DNA of 36,595 nt from Nonomuraea basaltis (GTDB lineage: Bacteria > Actinomycetota > Actinomycetes > Streptosporangiales > Streptosporangiaceae). The notes beneath the pieces were generated by a model. The model had not been told where the DNA came from. It did not search any database and was given only the letters and a program-made list of their open reading frames with translations. The DNA lies in NCBI RefSeq assembly GCF_005893125.1, contig NZ_VCJS01000124.1:1-36595 (forward strand), read 5' to 3'. The first letter of the stretch is position 1. The number at the start of each line of letters is the position of its first letter. Position numbers and translations under genes: made by a program. Below, piece after piece: positions 15,205 to 23,296 of the stretch.

Positions 15205-15615
15205 GTGGACGTACAGACGGAGGTTCTCGACTTGAAGCTCCGTGTTGCAGACCTCGAGTCGGGCGCGCACGGCGCGGTGCCGGACTGGCGGACAGATCTC
15301 CTGCGCGAGATCAACGACCGGACCAAACACCTGCGGTCGGAGATCACCGCGCTGAAGGCCAGGCTGGCCGAAGCCCGCACCGAGCTGAGCGAGGACCTCG
15401 CGGCCGTCCAGACCGAGATCGAGGGCGTCCGGCGGGAGGTGAGCGCCCGGCCTGCGAGGCCCGGTGATGAGGACGCCGACCTGCGCCTCGACATGGCCGA
15501 GGAGTTCGCGGCCCTCCGCGCCGAGATGGCGCATCAGTTCGATTCCGTCCGCTCGGAGGTGCTCGACCTCGGCATCAAGATCGACCGGCTCCTGAAGAGG
15601 GACGCATGTCACTAA
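15205..15615 (+). CDS. Coiled-coil protein, paralogue of the upstream gene
   Basis: This 136-residue protein is predicted to be mostly helical coiled coil, with no signal peptide or membrane segment. Residues about 28-52 (WRTDLLREINDRTKHLRSEI) align with the preceding gene product (WHADLLHKIDNRTESIQLDI), and the ends match too (LGIKIDRLLKRD versus LDAKLDRVLDKIG). It lacks the tandem repeats of its neighbour and has an Arg/Pro-rich break near residue 78-90. The GTG at 15205 has GGGAG only four bases upstream; no better in-frame start exists. The pair arose by duplication, together with the upstream element. The function is unknown. Confidence 0.75.
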   Translation: MDVQTEVLDLKLRVADLESGAHGAVPDWRTDLLREINDRTKHLRSEITALKARLAEARTELSEDLAAVQTEIEGVRREVSARPARPGDEDADLRLDMAEEFAALRAEMAHQFDSVRSEVLDLGIKIDRLLKRDACH

Positions 15616-15678
15616 TTGACCGGTATGTCCTTCGGGTAGCCTAACCTACGGTACCGTAACCTGAAGGAGAAGATCTTT
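15616..15678 (+). promoter_or_regulatory. Desaturase promoter with 12-bp palindromic operator
   Basis: TTGACC (15616-15621) is a candidate -35 and TAGCCT (15637-15642) a candidate -10, with 15-base spacing. The perfect palindrome TACGGTACCGTA (15647-15658) lies just downstream, where a bound repressor would block transcription. TetR-type regulators commonly control actinobacterial desaturase genes; the regulator here is not in the neighbourhood. Confidence 0.6.
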
Positions 15679-16608
15679 ATGGCGATGACTCAGACGGAGC
15701 TGCTGCACGAGCTCGAGCCCGTGGTCGCCGGAGAGCTCGACCGCCACGAGAAGATGGCCAAAGAGTGGTTCCCGCACGAGTACGTCCCGTGGAGCGAAGG
15801 CCGCGACTTCGACGGCATCTACGGGGGCGAGGCGTGGCAGGAGAGCGACTCCAAGATCCCCGAGGCGGTTCGCGTGTCGCTCATCGTGAACCTCCTGACC
15901 GAGGACAACCTCCCCAGCTACCACCACGAGATCGCCACGACGTTCGGCCGTGACGGCGCGTGGGGCACGTGGGTGCACCGCTGGACGGCAGAGGAGGACC
16001 GGCACGGCACCGCCCTCCGCGACTACCTCACCGTCACCCGCGCCGTCGACCCCGTCGCGCTGGAACGTGCTCGCATGCGCCACATGGAGAGCGGCTTCAT
16101 CACCGAGTACGGCACCATGCTCCAGCAGCTCGCGTACGTCTCCTTCCAGGAGCTGGCCACCCGCATCTCGCACCGCAACACCGGCATGGCCTCCGGCGAC
16201 GAGGGCTGTGAGCGGCTGCTGGCCAGGATCGCCGCCGACGAGAACCTGCACATGCTCTTCTACCGCAACCTCCTCAAGGCGGCCTTCGAGCTCGACCCCG
16301 GCCAGACCATGCGCGCCGTGACCGACGTCGTCACCACCTTCCAGATGCCCGGCCAGGGCATGGAGGGCTTCACCCGCAAGGCCCTGATCATCGCCAACGA
16401 GGGCATCTACGACCTGCGTCTCCACCTCGACGACGTGCTCATGCCGGTGCTGCGGCAGTGGTCGGTGTTCGACAAGACCGGGCTCGGCCCCGAGGGCGAG
16501 AAGGCGCGCGACGAGCTGACCGAGTTCCTGGCCAGGACCGACGCGACGGCCGCCAGGTTCGTCGAGCGCAGGGAGGAGCGCCGGGCCCGCGCCGCCGCGA
16601 GGAAGTGA
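15679..16608 (+). CDS. Acyl-[acyl-carrier-protein] desaturase (DesA-like)
   Basis: This 309-residue soluble ferritin-like diiron enzyme introduces a double bond into acyl chains bound to carrier protein, using oxygen and reduced ferredoxin or similar. The diiron ligands are visible in order: E75, E106-x-x-H109 (EEDRH), E158 (FQELA) and E188-x-x-H191 (ENLH). No membrane segments are present, which separates it from the membrane desaturases. A clear AAGGAG precedes the ATG at 15679. It appears monocistronic, with its own promoter and palindromic operator. Its likely role is membrane fatty-acid unsaturation. Confidence 0.93.
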   Translation: MAMTQTELLHELEPVVAGELDRHEKMAKEWFPHEYVPWSEGRDFDGIYGGEAWQESDSKIPEAVRVSLIVNLLTEDNLPSYHHEIATTFGRDGAWGTWVHRWTAEEDRHGTALRDYLTVTRAVDPVALERARMRHMESGFITEYGTMLQQLAYVSFQELATRISHRNTGMASGDEGCERLLARIAADENLHMLFYRNLLKAAFELDPGQTMRAVTDVVTTFQMPGQGMEGFTRKALIIANEGIYDLRLHLDDVLMPVLRQWSVFDKTGLGPEGEKARDELTEFLARTDATAARFVERREERRARAAARK

Positions 16609-16616
16609 TCAGGCTG

Positions 16617-16702
16617 TCGCCATGCGATGATCCCGCCCTGCGGATCCCCTCGGCCGGCTGTTCGTCGCGTTGTTCGCGCTACTGAGCAGCCGGCCATGGC
16701 GA
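16617..16702. repeat. Nested inverted repeats downstream of the desaturase
   Basis: TCGCCAT (16617-16623) pairs with ATGGCGA (16696-16702), and inside these GGCCGGCTG (16652-16660) pairs with CAGCCGGCC (16687-16695). The inner loop is 26 bases. It could act as a terminator for the desaturase or as a control element for the reductase. Confidence 0.45.
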
Positions 16703-16845
16703 TGCGCCGCCACGCCCCACGAGCTCCGATGGCCACCATCAATCGGGCGGGTGCCCAGGAACCACTCTTGACCCGGAGATGGTCTTGGACATCCATGGCA
16801 TCGGGCAGGTTTCCCGGTAACACCGGAACCCCTGGGGAGCAGAGG

Positions 16846-17379
16846 GTGAAAATCATCGGGATCGCCGCCGGCCTCCACGCGGGGTCTTTCATCAACAGAT
16901 TGCTCGAAGCGGCGGGCGGTGAGCTGCCCGAAGGCGTCGGGTTCGAGGCATGGCCGGGGTTGCGCCAGATGCCGCCCTACGAGGCCGGACCGGTCCCGGC
17001 GCCCGTACGCGAGCTGCTCAGGCGGATCGCGGCGTCGGACGCGGTGCTCATCACCGCCCCCGAGCACAGCCTGCTGCCCATCGAGCTGACGTACACGCTG
17101 GACTGGATGTCGGCGCGCGGCGCGCTGGCCGGCAAGCACGTGGCGGTGATGAGCGCGAGCGCGCGAGCCTGCGGCGCCATGTGGGCCCAGGCGGAGCTGT
17201 GCAAGCGGCTCCAGGGCGCCGGGGCCGTGGTGATGGGCGCCGAGCTGGTCATCTCGCCCGCCTGCCCGCACTTCGACGAGGACGGTCACCTCATCGATCC
17301 CACCCTGCGCGCGGAGGTCCGTGCCGTGATCGCGCAGCTGTGCCCGGGTGAGGTGCTGGAGCCCGCGCTCTCCCTCTGA
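16846..17379 (+). CDS. NADPH-dependent FMN reductase family protein
   Basis: This 177-residue flavodoxin-fold reductase transfers electrons from NAD(P)H through FMN to quinones, flavins or other acceptors. The N-terminal phosphate loop reads IGIAAGLHAGSFINRLL, and the family motif of the TSPEYxxSxPGxLKNALDW type appears as TAPEHSLLPIELTYTLDWMS (70-89). GTG at 16846 starts the conserved strand VKIIGIA and is preceded by GGGGAG; upstream in-frame ATG codons lead only to atypical sequence. It stands alone between the desaturase and the convergent arfB gene. The physiological acceptor is unknown. Confidence 0.87.
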   Translation: MKIIGIAAGLHAGSFINRLLEAAGGELPEGVGFEAWPGLRQMPPYEAGPVPAPVRELLRRIAASDAVLITAPEHSLLPIELTYTLDWMSARGALAGKHVAVMSASARACGAMWAQAELCKRLQGAGAVVMGAELVISPACPHFDEDGHLIDPTLRAEVRAVIAQLCPGEVLEPALSL

Positions 17380-17406
17380 CGGACCGGACACGCCGGACGC
17401 CGGCGC

Positions 17407-17814
17407 TCAGGGGTCGCGGCGCAGGCGTTTGAGGTCGGAGCGCTGCTTCTTGGTGGCGATGCGGCGCTCGACGGCGCCGCGGCTGGGCTTGGTCGGGCGG
17501 CGCCGCTTCGGCGGCGGGGCCATGGCCTCGCGCAGCTGCTGCGCCAGGCGGTGCGCCGCGGCCTCCCGGTTCCTGAGCTGGGAGCGGTACTCCGAGGCGG
17601 CGATCGTGATCGTGCCGGCGCCCAGTCGGCCGAGCGCCCTTTCCTTCAGCGCGGGCGGCAGCGCCGTGCTCGCGGCGACGTCGAAGGTCAGCTCCACGCG
17701 GCTGTCCGTGGTGTTGACGCCCTGGCCGCCGGGGCCTGACGAGCGTGAGAAACGCCAGACGAGCTCGGCGTCGGGGATGACGACCGAGTCGTTGACGACC
17801 AGCGGGCCGGGCAT
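17407..17814 (-). CDS. arfB: Alternative ribosome-rescue factor B (peptidyl-tRNA hydrolase)
   Basis: ArfB (YaeJ) enters the A site of ribosomes stalled on truncated mRNA and hydrolyses the peptidyl-tRNA. The 135-residue protein has the catalytic GGQ at 29-31 in SSGPGGQGVNTTDSRVEL and the basic C-terminal tail (KRRRPTKPSRGAVERRIATKKQRSDLKRLRR) that sits in the mRNA channel. It lacks the codon-recognition domains of release factors 1 and 2, as expected for ArfB. It is monocistronic and convergent with the FMN reductase. Confidence 0.95.
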   Translation of the reverse strand: MPGPLVVNDSVVIPDAELVWRFSRSSGPGGQGVNTTDSRVELTFDVAASTALPPALKERALGRLGAGTITIAASEYRSQLRNREAAAHRLAQQLREAMAPPPKRRRPTKPSRGAVERRIATKKQRSDLKRLRRDP

Positions 17815-17876
17815 GCGTGGTGCTCCTGTTCAGAAATACGCCTTTGTAGGTGAGTGTCACCGTACCTGGGAGTCAT

Positions 17877-17895
17877 ATGCCGTACGCAACGGCAT
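17877..17895. repeat. Perfect inverted repeat upstream of arfB
   Basis: ATGCCGT (17877-17883) and ACGGCAT (17889-17895) form a perfect 7-bp stem with a 5-base loop, in the 207-base gap between the divergent arfB and lipase-like genes. It may be an operator or leader hairpin. Confidence 0.4.
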
Positions 17896-18021
17896 TTTCC
17901 GTCCAGGGAAACGTTCCGCGGGAGAGCCGAATTCCACCCACGCGGCCAGGCGCGCTCTTGACGGCCGGATGCAACCGGCGTATGCCAGCATCGCGCGAAA
18001 AGATCGTGGCGAGGAGGCAAG

Positions 18022-18843
18022 GTGACGGTCATCGTCGGCGTGCACGGGATCGGCAAGTACAACTACTACCTGGAGGCCGGGGGGTCGGCGGCCGGGGCGG
18101 CGGAGGCCATGCGGCTCAAGTGGGACCGCTACCTGCACCTGGCGCTCGGGGGAGAGGCCAGGACGTACTTCAGCGAGATCGCGTACTTCTCCCACCACCT
18201 GCACGACGGCAAGGGAGGCAACGGCGGCCCGCGCTCCCTCGCCTCTATGGAGGGCGCCGCCCAGCAGGTGCTGGTCAACTGGGCGCGGAACCGGGGAGTG
18301 GGGGAGCACATCACGGGCGCGCTCAAGTCGTTCACCGGCTGGTTGCTCACCAAGCTGGACGACAGGTCGGCGGCGTTCGCCGAGCGGTTCGCGCCGGAGG
18401 TGGCGGCGTACCTCACCGACCACGTCAAGCGCGAGAAGTGCCGGCAGACCGTGGCCGACGTCATCCGGCGGAACCGGCCGAAGGTGGTCATCGCCCACTC
18501 CCTCGGCAGCGTCGTCGCGTACGAGACCCTCTGGGGCCACCCCGACCTGCGGATCGACCTCCTGATCACCCTGGGCAGCCCGCTCGGCATGCGCAACGTC
18601 GTCTTCGAGCGCCTGCTGCCCACCCCCATCAACGGCCGCGGCCAGCGCCCGCCCGGCGTCCGGCGCTGGGTGAACATCGCCGACAAGGACGACATCGCCG
18701 CCATCCCGCCCGATCTGGGCGGCAGTTTCACCGGCATCGACGTCGAGGAGCTGGTCAACCTCCACTGGATCGACTTCCACACCGCCGAGAAGTATCTAGG
18801 CTGCCCGGCGCTCGACCCGCATCTGCGACCATTCCTGGCATGA
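18022..18843 (+). CDS. Lipase-like alpha/beta hydrolase
   Basis: This 273-residue protein starts directly with the first core strand and oxyanion turn VIVGVHGIGK. The nucleophile elbow is VVIAHSLGSVVAYE with S160. The probable acid is in NIADKDDIAAI (D221-D224) and the histidine in LHWIDFH (H248 or H253). No signal peptide is visible, so it is likely intracellular or non-classically located. Related proteins are annotated as lipases or PGAP1-like; the substrate is unknown. GTG at 18022 is preceded by GAGGAGG. Its stop overlaps the ATG of the HAD gene (ATGA), so the two are translationally coupled. Confidence 0.8.
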   Translation: MTVIVGVHGIGKYNYYLEAGGSAAGAAEAMRLKWDRYLHLALGGEARTYFSEIAYFSHHLHDGKGGNGGPRSLASMEGAAQQVLVNWARNRGVGEHITGALKSFTGWLLTKLDDRSAAFAERFAPEVAAYLTDHVKREKCRQTVADVIRRNRPKVVIAHSLGSVVAYETLWGHPDLRIDLLITLGSPLGMRNVVFERLLPTPINGRGQRPPGVRRWVNIADKDDIAAIPPDLGGSFTGIDVEELVNLHWIDFHTAEKYLGCPALDPHLRPFLA

Positions 18844-19436
18844 CGTGGATTGTCTTTGACTACGGCGGCGTCCTGTCGCTGCCCCTGCCCGAGTCCGACG
18901 CCGAGGCCATGGCGCGGGCGGTGGACGCCGAGCCGGAGGCGTTCATGCGCGGCTACTGGGAGCACCGGCTGGAGTTCGACCGTGGCCTGTCCCCCCACGC
19001 CTACTGGTCGGCGGTGCTCGGCAGGGCCGCCACCCACACCGAGGTGGCCCGGCTGGTCGCCATGGACGTCGCCGGCTGGGCCCACCCCAACGAGGGCACG
19101 GTCGCGTTGCTCGGCGAGCTCATCGAGGCGGGCCGCGACGTGGCGCTGCTGTCCAACGCGCCCGTCTGCCTCGGAGAGGGCCTGGACGAGCTGCCCTGGA
19201 TCGCCGCCATCGGCCACCGCTTCTACAGCGGCATGATGGGCCTGGTCAAACCCGGCAGGGAGATCTACGACGAGGTGGCCCGCGCGCTCGGCGCCGCCCC
19301 CTCAGAGATCGTCTTCATTGACGACCGCCTGGAGAACATCGAGGGCGCCGAACGCGCGGGCATGACCGGCGTGCACTTCACCGATGCTGCCGCGCTCCGC
19401 CGAACCCTGCCCGACGAACGGGAGTCCGCCCGCTGA
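18840..19436 (+). CDS. HAD-IA family hydrolase
   Basis: This 198-residue phosphatase-like protein has motif I FDYGGVL with nucleophile D7, motif II LLSNAP, motif III lysine in GLVKPGREIYDEV, and motif IV FIDDRLENIEGAERAG. The usual second aspartate of motif I is glycine (D-Y-G), as in YihX-like and epoxide-hydrolase N-terminal domains, which remain active in some cases. The substrate is unknown. It overlaps the lipase-like gene by four bases and is followed by a TnpB remnant. Confidence 0.87.
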   Translation: MTWIVFDYGGVLSLPLPESDAEAMARAVDAEPEAFMRGYWEHRLEFDRGLSPHAYWSAVLGRAATHTEVARLVAMDVAGWAHPNEGTVALLGELIEAGRDVALLSNAPVCLGEGLDELPWIAAIGHRFYSGMMGLVKPGREIYDEVARALGAAPSEIVFIDDRLENIEGAERAGMTGVHFTDAAALRRTLPDERESAR

Positions 19437-19449
19437 TTCAACGGCGAAA

Positions 19450-19598
19450 TGTCAGTGCCATCCAACAAAGAACCGTGAGCGCCCGGACCGACCTGGAATC
19501 TCCTCTTCGGTACGTCGTGCGTCTTCGCTGAGCACGCCGACGTCAAAGCGGCCCGAAACATCGCCTCGCGCCGTCCAGCGGGGGAGAACGGCCTCGAA
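19450..19598 (+). pseudogene. Decayed C-terminal end of a TnpB/IS200-IS605-type gene
   Basis: The translation at about 19503-19577 contains SCVFAEHADVKAARNIASR, the classic end of TnpB proteins (CG-x-HADVNAARNI). Just upstream, in a different frame, CQCHPTKNRERPD at about 19457-19495 resembles the preceding zinc-ribbon segment, so at least one frameshift has occurred. The zinc cysteines are mostly lost and the rest of the gene is absent. The frame then runs on without a stop into the phosphatase gene. This is a scar of a lost insertion sequence, not a working gene. Confidence 0.7.
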
Positions 19599-19709
19599 AT
19601 GGCGAGTCATCTCCTGGAGGAACTTCGCGAACAGGACGACCGATGCTGTTCACCCGCGCTTGACTCCACTGTCACGGCAGGGTCAGCGCGGGCGGACATA
19701 CCTGGGAAC

Positions 19710-21269
19710 GTGGACCGCAGAGCTTTCCTGACAGCGGCGACAGCCGGCCTCCTCTCTTCTCAGACGCTCATCTCCCCGGCATCGGCCTCCCCCTCCAGAA
19801 CCCTCAGATCAGACCCGTTCACGCTTGGCGTGGCCTCCGGAGACCCCTCGTCCGACGGCTTCGTCCTGTGGACGCGGCTGGCCGTCAGCCCGCTGAGCGG
19901 GGACGGCCGCGGCGGCATGCCGGCCCGCGACGTGGAGGTGGACTGGCAGGTCTCGACCGACGAGCGCTTCTCCACGATCGTCAAATCCGGTACGGCCACC
20001 GCCCGCGCCCGCGACGCCCACAGCGTCCACGTCGAGCTGAATGGCCTGGAACCGGGGCGCGACTACTTCTACCGGTTCAGGAGCGAGGGCAGGCTCTCGC
20101 CCGCCGGCCGCACCAGGACCACGCCCACCGGCGAGACGACGCCGCTCACGTTCGCGGTGGCCGCGTGCGCGCACTACGAGCACGGCTACTACACCGCCTA
20201 CCGCCGCCTCGCCGAGCAGGAGCCCGACCTGGTGGTGTTCCTCGGCGACTACATGTACGAGTACGGCCCGAGCGGCTACACCGCGCTGGCCGGCCGCGTA
20301 CGCACCCACACGCCCGGCAAGTGCCAGACGCTCGCCGACTACCGGCTGCGGCACGCGCAGTATAAGAGCGACCACGATCTGCAGGCCGCGCACGCGGTGG
20401 CGCCGTGGCTGGTGGCGTTCGACGACCACGAGATCGAGAACAACTGGGCCGGTCCCGTCTCCAGCACGGGGGCGCCCGGGTTCGCCAGGCGGCGGGCGGA
20501 GGCGTTCCGCGCGTACTACGAGAACATGCCCTTGCGCCGCGCCAGCCTCCAGGGGGCGGTGCTCAAGGTGAACCGCCGCATCTCCTGGGGCACGCTGGCC
20601 CGCTTCCACCTGCTCGACACCCGGCAGTTCCGCGACGACCAGGCGTGCCTGGACGGCGTGCGGGCCGGGTGCGACGACCGGCTGGCGGACAAGCGGACGC
20701 TGCTCGGAGCCGGGCAATGGAGCTGGCTGGAGGACGGGCTGCGCGGCTCCACCACCCGCTGGAACCTGCTCGGGCAGCAGATCATGATGGCGCACCGCGA
20801 CTACAAGGTCGGTCCCGGGCGCGAGGTCAACCTGGACTCGTGGGACGGGTACGCGGCCGAGCGGACCCGGCTGCTGGGGTCGCTGGCCCGCACGTCCAAC
20901 CCGGTGGTGCTGACGGGCGACGCGCACATGCACCACCTGGCCGAGCTCAAGACCGACTTCGACGACCCGGACTCGCCGGTGGTGGCCAGGGAACTGGTGG
21001 CCTCGTCGATCGCGAGCGACGGCGACGGGTACCGGGACCGGACGTGGATCTCGGAGGCCCTCCAGGAGAATCCCCATATTTCCTACATCGACCAGCGGCG
21101 CGGCTACCTGGTGGCCCGCCTGACCCGCGACGACCTCTCCGTCGACTTCAGGACGTTGGACTACATCTCCCGCCGAGGCGCCAAGGCCAAAACCGCCCAC
21201 CGCCTCACGATCTCGGCCCTCACGGGCGCCGCGGCCGCCGGCCAGGCGGGGGCTCCCCGGATTGGCTGA
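19710..21269 (+). CDS. PhoD-like alkaline phosphatase/phospholipase D, Tat-exported
   Basis: This 519-residue phosphodiesterase/phosphatase hydrolyses phosphate esters outside the cell. The N-terminus VDRRAFLTAATAGLLSSQ is a twin-arginine signal. A fibronectin-like N-terminal domain (about 35-138) precedes the PhoD metal core: AACAHYEHG with C153, FLGDYMYEYG with D180, AFDDHEIENNW (238-245) and the late LTGDAHMHHL. GTG at 19710 gives the Tat signal in its usual position. An in-frame ATG at 19599 would add 37 residues derived from the TnpB remnant and would bury the signal. It probably scavenges phosphate, typically under phosphate limitation; no PHO box was identified. Confidence 0.92.
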   Translation: MDRRAFLTAATAGLLSSQTLISPASASPSRTLRSDPFTLGVASGDPSSDGFVLWTRLAVSPLSGDGRGGMPARDVEVDWQVSTDERFSTIVKSGTATARARDAHSVHVELNGLEPGRDYFYRFRSEGRLSPAGRTRTTPTGETTPLTFAVAACAHYEHGYYTAYRRLAEQEPDLVVFLGDYMYEYGPSGYTALAGRVRTHTPGKCQTLADYRLRHAQYKSDHDLQAAHAVAPWLVAFDDHEIENNWAGPVSSTGAPGFARRRAEAFRAYYENMPLRRASLQGAVLKVNRRISWGTLARFHLLDTRQFRDDQACLDGVRAGCDDRLADKRTLLGAGQWSWLEDGLRGSTTRWNLLGQQIMMAHRDYKVGPGREVNLDSWDGYAAERTRLLGSLARTSNPVVLTGDAHMHHLAELKTDFDDPDSPVVARELVASSIASDGDGYRDRTWISEALQENPHISYIDQRRGYLVARLTRDDLSVDFRTLDYISRRGAKAKTAHRLTISALTGAAAAGQAGAPRIG

Positions 21270-21321
21270 GCGTTTCCTGCAAGCCCGCTGAAGATCCGCT
21301 CAACCAACAACCGCCGCCATC

Positions 21322-21359
21322 GGGCTGCAACGCACCCGGCATCACGCCGTTGCACGCCC
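21322..21359. terminator. Candidate hairpin terminator between convergent genes
   Basis: GGGCTGCAACG (21322-21332) pairs with CGTTGCACGCCC (21348-21359) apart from one bulged base, with a loop of about 15 bases. It lies between the converging phosphatase and adaptor genes and could stop transcripts from both sides. No T-run is present. Confidence 0.45.
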
Positions 21360-21438
21360 GCCGGCCAAGCGCCGCAGCGGTCGGCAACGTGTCGTTGTGC
21401 GCCGGTCGGCGACGTGCTGGGCGTCGGAGCGGGCAGGC

Positions 21439-23211
21439 TCATGCGCCCGGCCAGGCGCCGTCAGGGAACTCGCCCGATGTGCTGCCCGACATGACCACCT
21501 GGTCGCTCTCGTCCAGGCCCGACGTGACCTCGACGTACCGGTCGCCGCGGACCCCCGTGCGCACCACCTTCGCCAGGTCGCGTCCGCCCGATCGTACGGT
21601 GACCACCTGGGTGCCGTCCGACCTGCTGCGCACCGCCGCCGCGGGCACGTAGATCGCGTCCTTGGCCGCGTCCGTGGTGACGGCCACCGAGGCCGTCTGC
21701 CCGAGCATCAGCCCGGTCGGCGGCTCGTCGAACGCGAGGGTGACCGAGTAGCGGACGAGCTGGCCGTCCACCGTCGCGGTCGGCGCGATCGCCGTCACCG
21801 TGCCCTCATGGCGCTCGCCGCTGCGTGTCGCGAGAGTGATCTGGGCTTTCTGGCCGAGCTTGAGCCGGTTGATGTCGGACTCGGTGACCATGGCCTGGAC
21901 CTGCAGCTCGTTCAGGTCCCCGAGGCTGATGAAGGTCCCCGTGCCTGCCGCGTCGCCGACGCCGCCCGCCACCGACAGCACCGTTCCCGGCGCCGGGGCC
22001 ACGATGCGGGTGGCCCGTACGGCGTCGGCCGCCTGTTCGAGGGCGGCCTCGGCGCGATCCACGTTCGCGGCGGCCTGGTCTTCGCTGGTCCCGCCCTTGG
22101 AACCGGCCGGGTTCGCATTGCAGGAACCCGTGCTCTGGTTCGGGCGGGCGCCGCCCGTCGCGCCGGTGCTCGGCCTGGCCGACGACTTGCCGCCCGCGGT
22201 TGGCTTGCCGCTCGCCGAGGGCTTTCCGCTGGTGGACGGCTTGCCGGTGGGGGAGCTCGTGGCCGATGGGTCGCCGCCTGTGGGGGACGGCCCATCCCCG
22301 GTCGGCTGTGTTCCGCGGTTCGAGGCGCCGCCGCTCGGGGTGGCGGTGACGGTCGTGGTCACTGTGGCGGTCACGGTGACCGTCACGGTGGGCTCGGGCA
22401 CGGGATGATCGGTGGGCACGGACGTGGGGGTGGCCGTCGGGCGCGGGGTGATGGTGGTCGTGGGGGACGGCGTAGAACTCGGCGTCGGACTCGCGCTGGC
22501 AGACGGTCGCCCTGACGGCCCGAAAGCGCCGCCGCCATTGACCGTGACTCCGCCGTCCGTCGTGATTCCCCCCGCCGTGGCGATGCCGTCGGCGCCGGGC
22601 GTGCCGCCGTCCACCGCATCGCCATGCGCCGTCCCGCCGCTGGTCGCATGAGTGGTCGGGGCGGCGGCACCCGTAGGGGTGGTGGCGCCGGTCGCCTTGG
22701 TGGTCGCCGTGGCGCCGCCGGTGGGCCCGCTCGCCTGAGTGCCGCCGGTCGGCCCGCCGGAGGGAGTGCCGCCTGCGGGGGCGGTGGACGTGGTGCCGCC
22801 ACCCGGAACACAGGCCGTGCCGCCCGACGTGCCGGTGCCGGTCGTTCCTGTCGGGGAGGACGCCTCCTCCAGGGCCTCCTCGGCCGCCGCCAGATCGGCC
22901 CTGGCCGCCTCGTACGCCTCCCGCGCCGCCTGCCCATCGATCCTGGCCAGCACCTGGCCTTTCTTCACCTTGGTCCCGACCTTGACGTACACCTTGGCCA
23001 GCGTCCCGGAGGAGCCGAAGGCCAGGTCGCGGCGGGAGCCGTCCACGGTGCTGCCGGCGGCGCTCACCGCGGCCGTGACCGGCCCGCGCTGGGCGGCGGC
23101 GAGCCGCACCTGTACAGCGGCCGGGGCGTCGTCGCGCAGCGCGAGCGCCAGGCCGGACCCGCCGGCGAGCACCGCAAGGGCGAGCGCGCCCAGCGCGAAA
23201 GTCCGTCTCAT
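21439..23211 (-). CDS. Membrane-fusion (HlyD/MacA-like) adaptor with mucin-like insert
   Basis: This 590-residue adaptor is anchored by an N-terminal membrane helix (about 5-26). A biotinyl-lipoyl half (FGSSGTLAKVYVKVGTKVKKGQVLARID, 65-92) and the first coiled-coil helix (94-118) follow. Then comes a Ser/Thr/Pro/Gly insert of about 255 residues (119-375), after which the second helix (376-400), the second lipoyl half (RIVAPAPGTVLSVAGGVGD) and the beta-barrel domains continue normally. The insert therefore sits at the tip of the hairpin. It contains TVTVTVTATV-type runs and is bracketed by the only two cysteines, C134 and C364. Adaptors of MacAB-like exporters normally lack such inserts. It is divergent from the second adaptor and the ABC operon. 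Confidence 0.88.
   Translation of the reverse strand: MRRTFALGALALAVLAGGSGLALALRDDAPAAVQVRLAAAQRGPVTAAVSAAGSTVDGSRRDLAFGSSGTLAKVYVKVGTKVKKGQVLARIDGQAAREAYEAARADLAAAEEALEEASSPTGTTGTGTSGGTACVPGGGTTSTAPAGGTPSGGPTGGTQASGPTGGATATTKATGATTPTGAAAPTTHATSGGTAHGDAVDGGTPGADGIATAGGITTDGGVTVNGGGAFGPSGRPSASASPTPSSTPSPTTTITPRPTATPTSVPTDHPVPEPTVTVTVTATVTTTVTATPSGGASNRGTQPTGDGPSPTGGDPSATSSPTGKPSTSGKPSASGKPTAGGKSSARPSTGATGGARPNQSTGSCNANPAGSKGGTSEDQAAANVDRAEAALEQAADAVRATRIVAPAPGTVLSVAGGVGDAAGTGTFISLGDLNELQVQAMVTESDINRLKLGQKAQITLATRSGERHEGTVTAIAPTATVDGQLVRYSVTLAFDEPPTGLMLGQTASVAVTTDAAKDAIYVPAAAVRSRSDGTQVVTVRSGGRDLAKVVRTGVRGDRYVEVTSGLDESDQVVMSGSTSGEFPDGAWPGA
22087..22857 (-). repeat. Low-complexity Ser/Thr/Pro/Gly coding segment
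   Basis: This segment encodes the insert (residues 119-375) of the adaptor. It contains imperfect GPTGG, SGKPSASGKP and TVTVTV repeats. Composition rather than exact repetition is conserved, so it is not a CRISPR or satellite array. Confidence 0.8.
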
Positions 23212-23296
23212 GGCGGCCCATCCTGGCGAAGCAGGTTGGCGCCACGCTGCGAACAGCCTAAGAGTTCCCTGTGCTCCCGCCGAGGCACCCGCGCTA

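Noticed and set aside
19599..19709. N-terminal extension of the PhoD-like protein to ATG 19599
   Set aside because: The added residues derive from the TnpB remnant and would place the twin-arginine signal at residue 38, which is unlikely for export.
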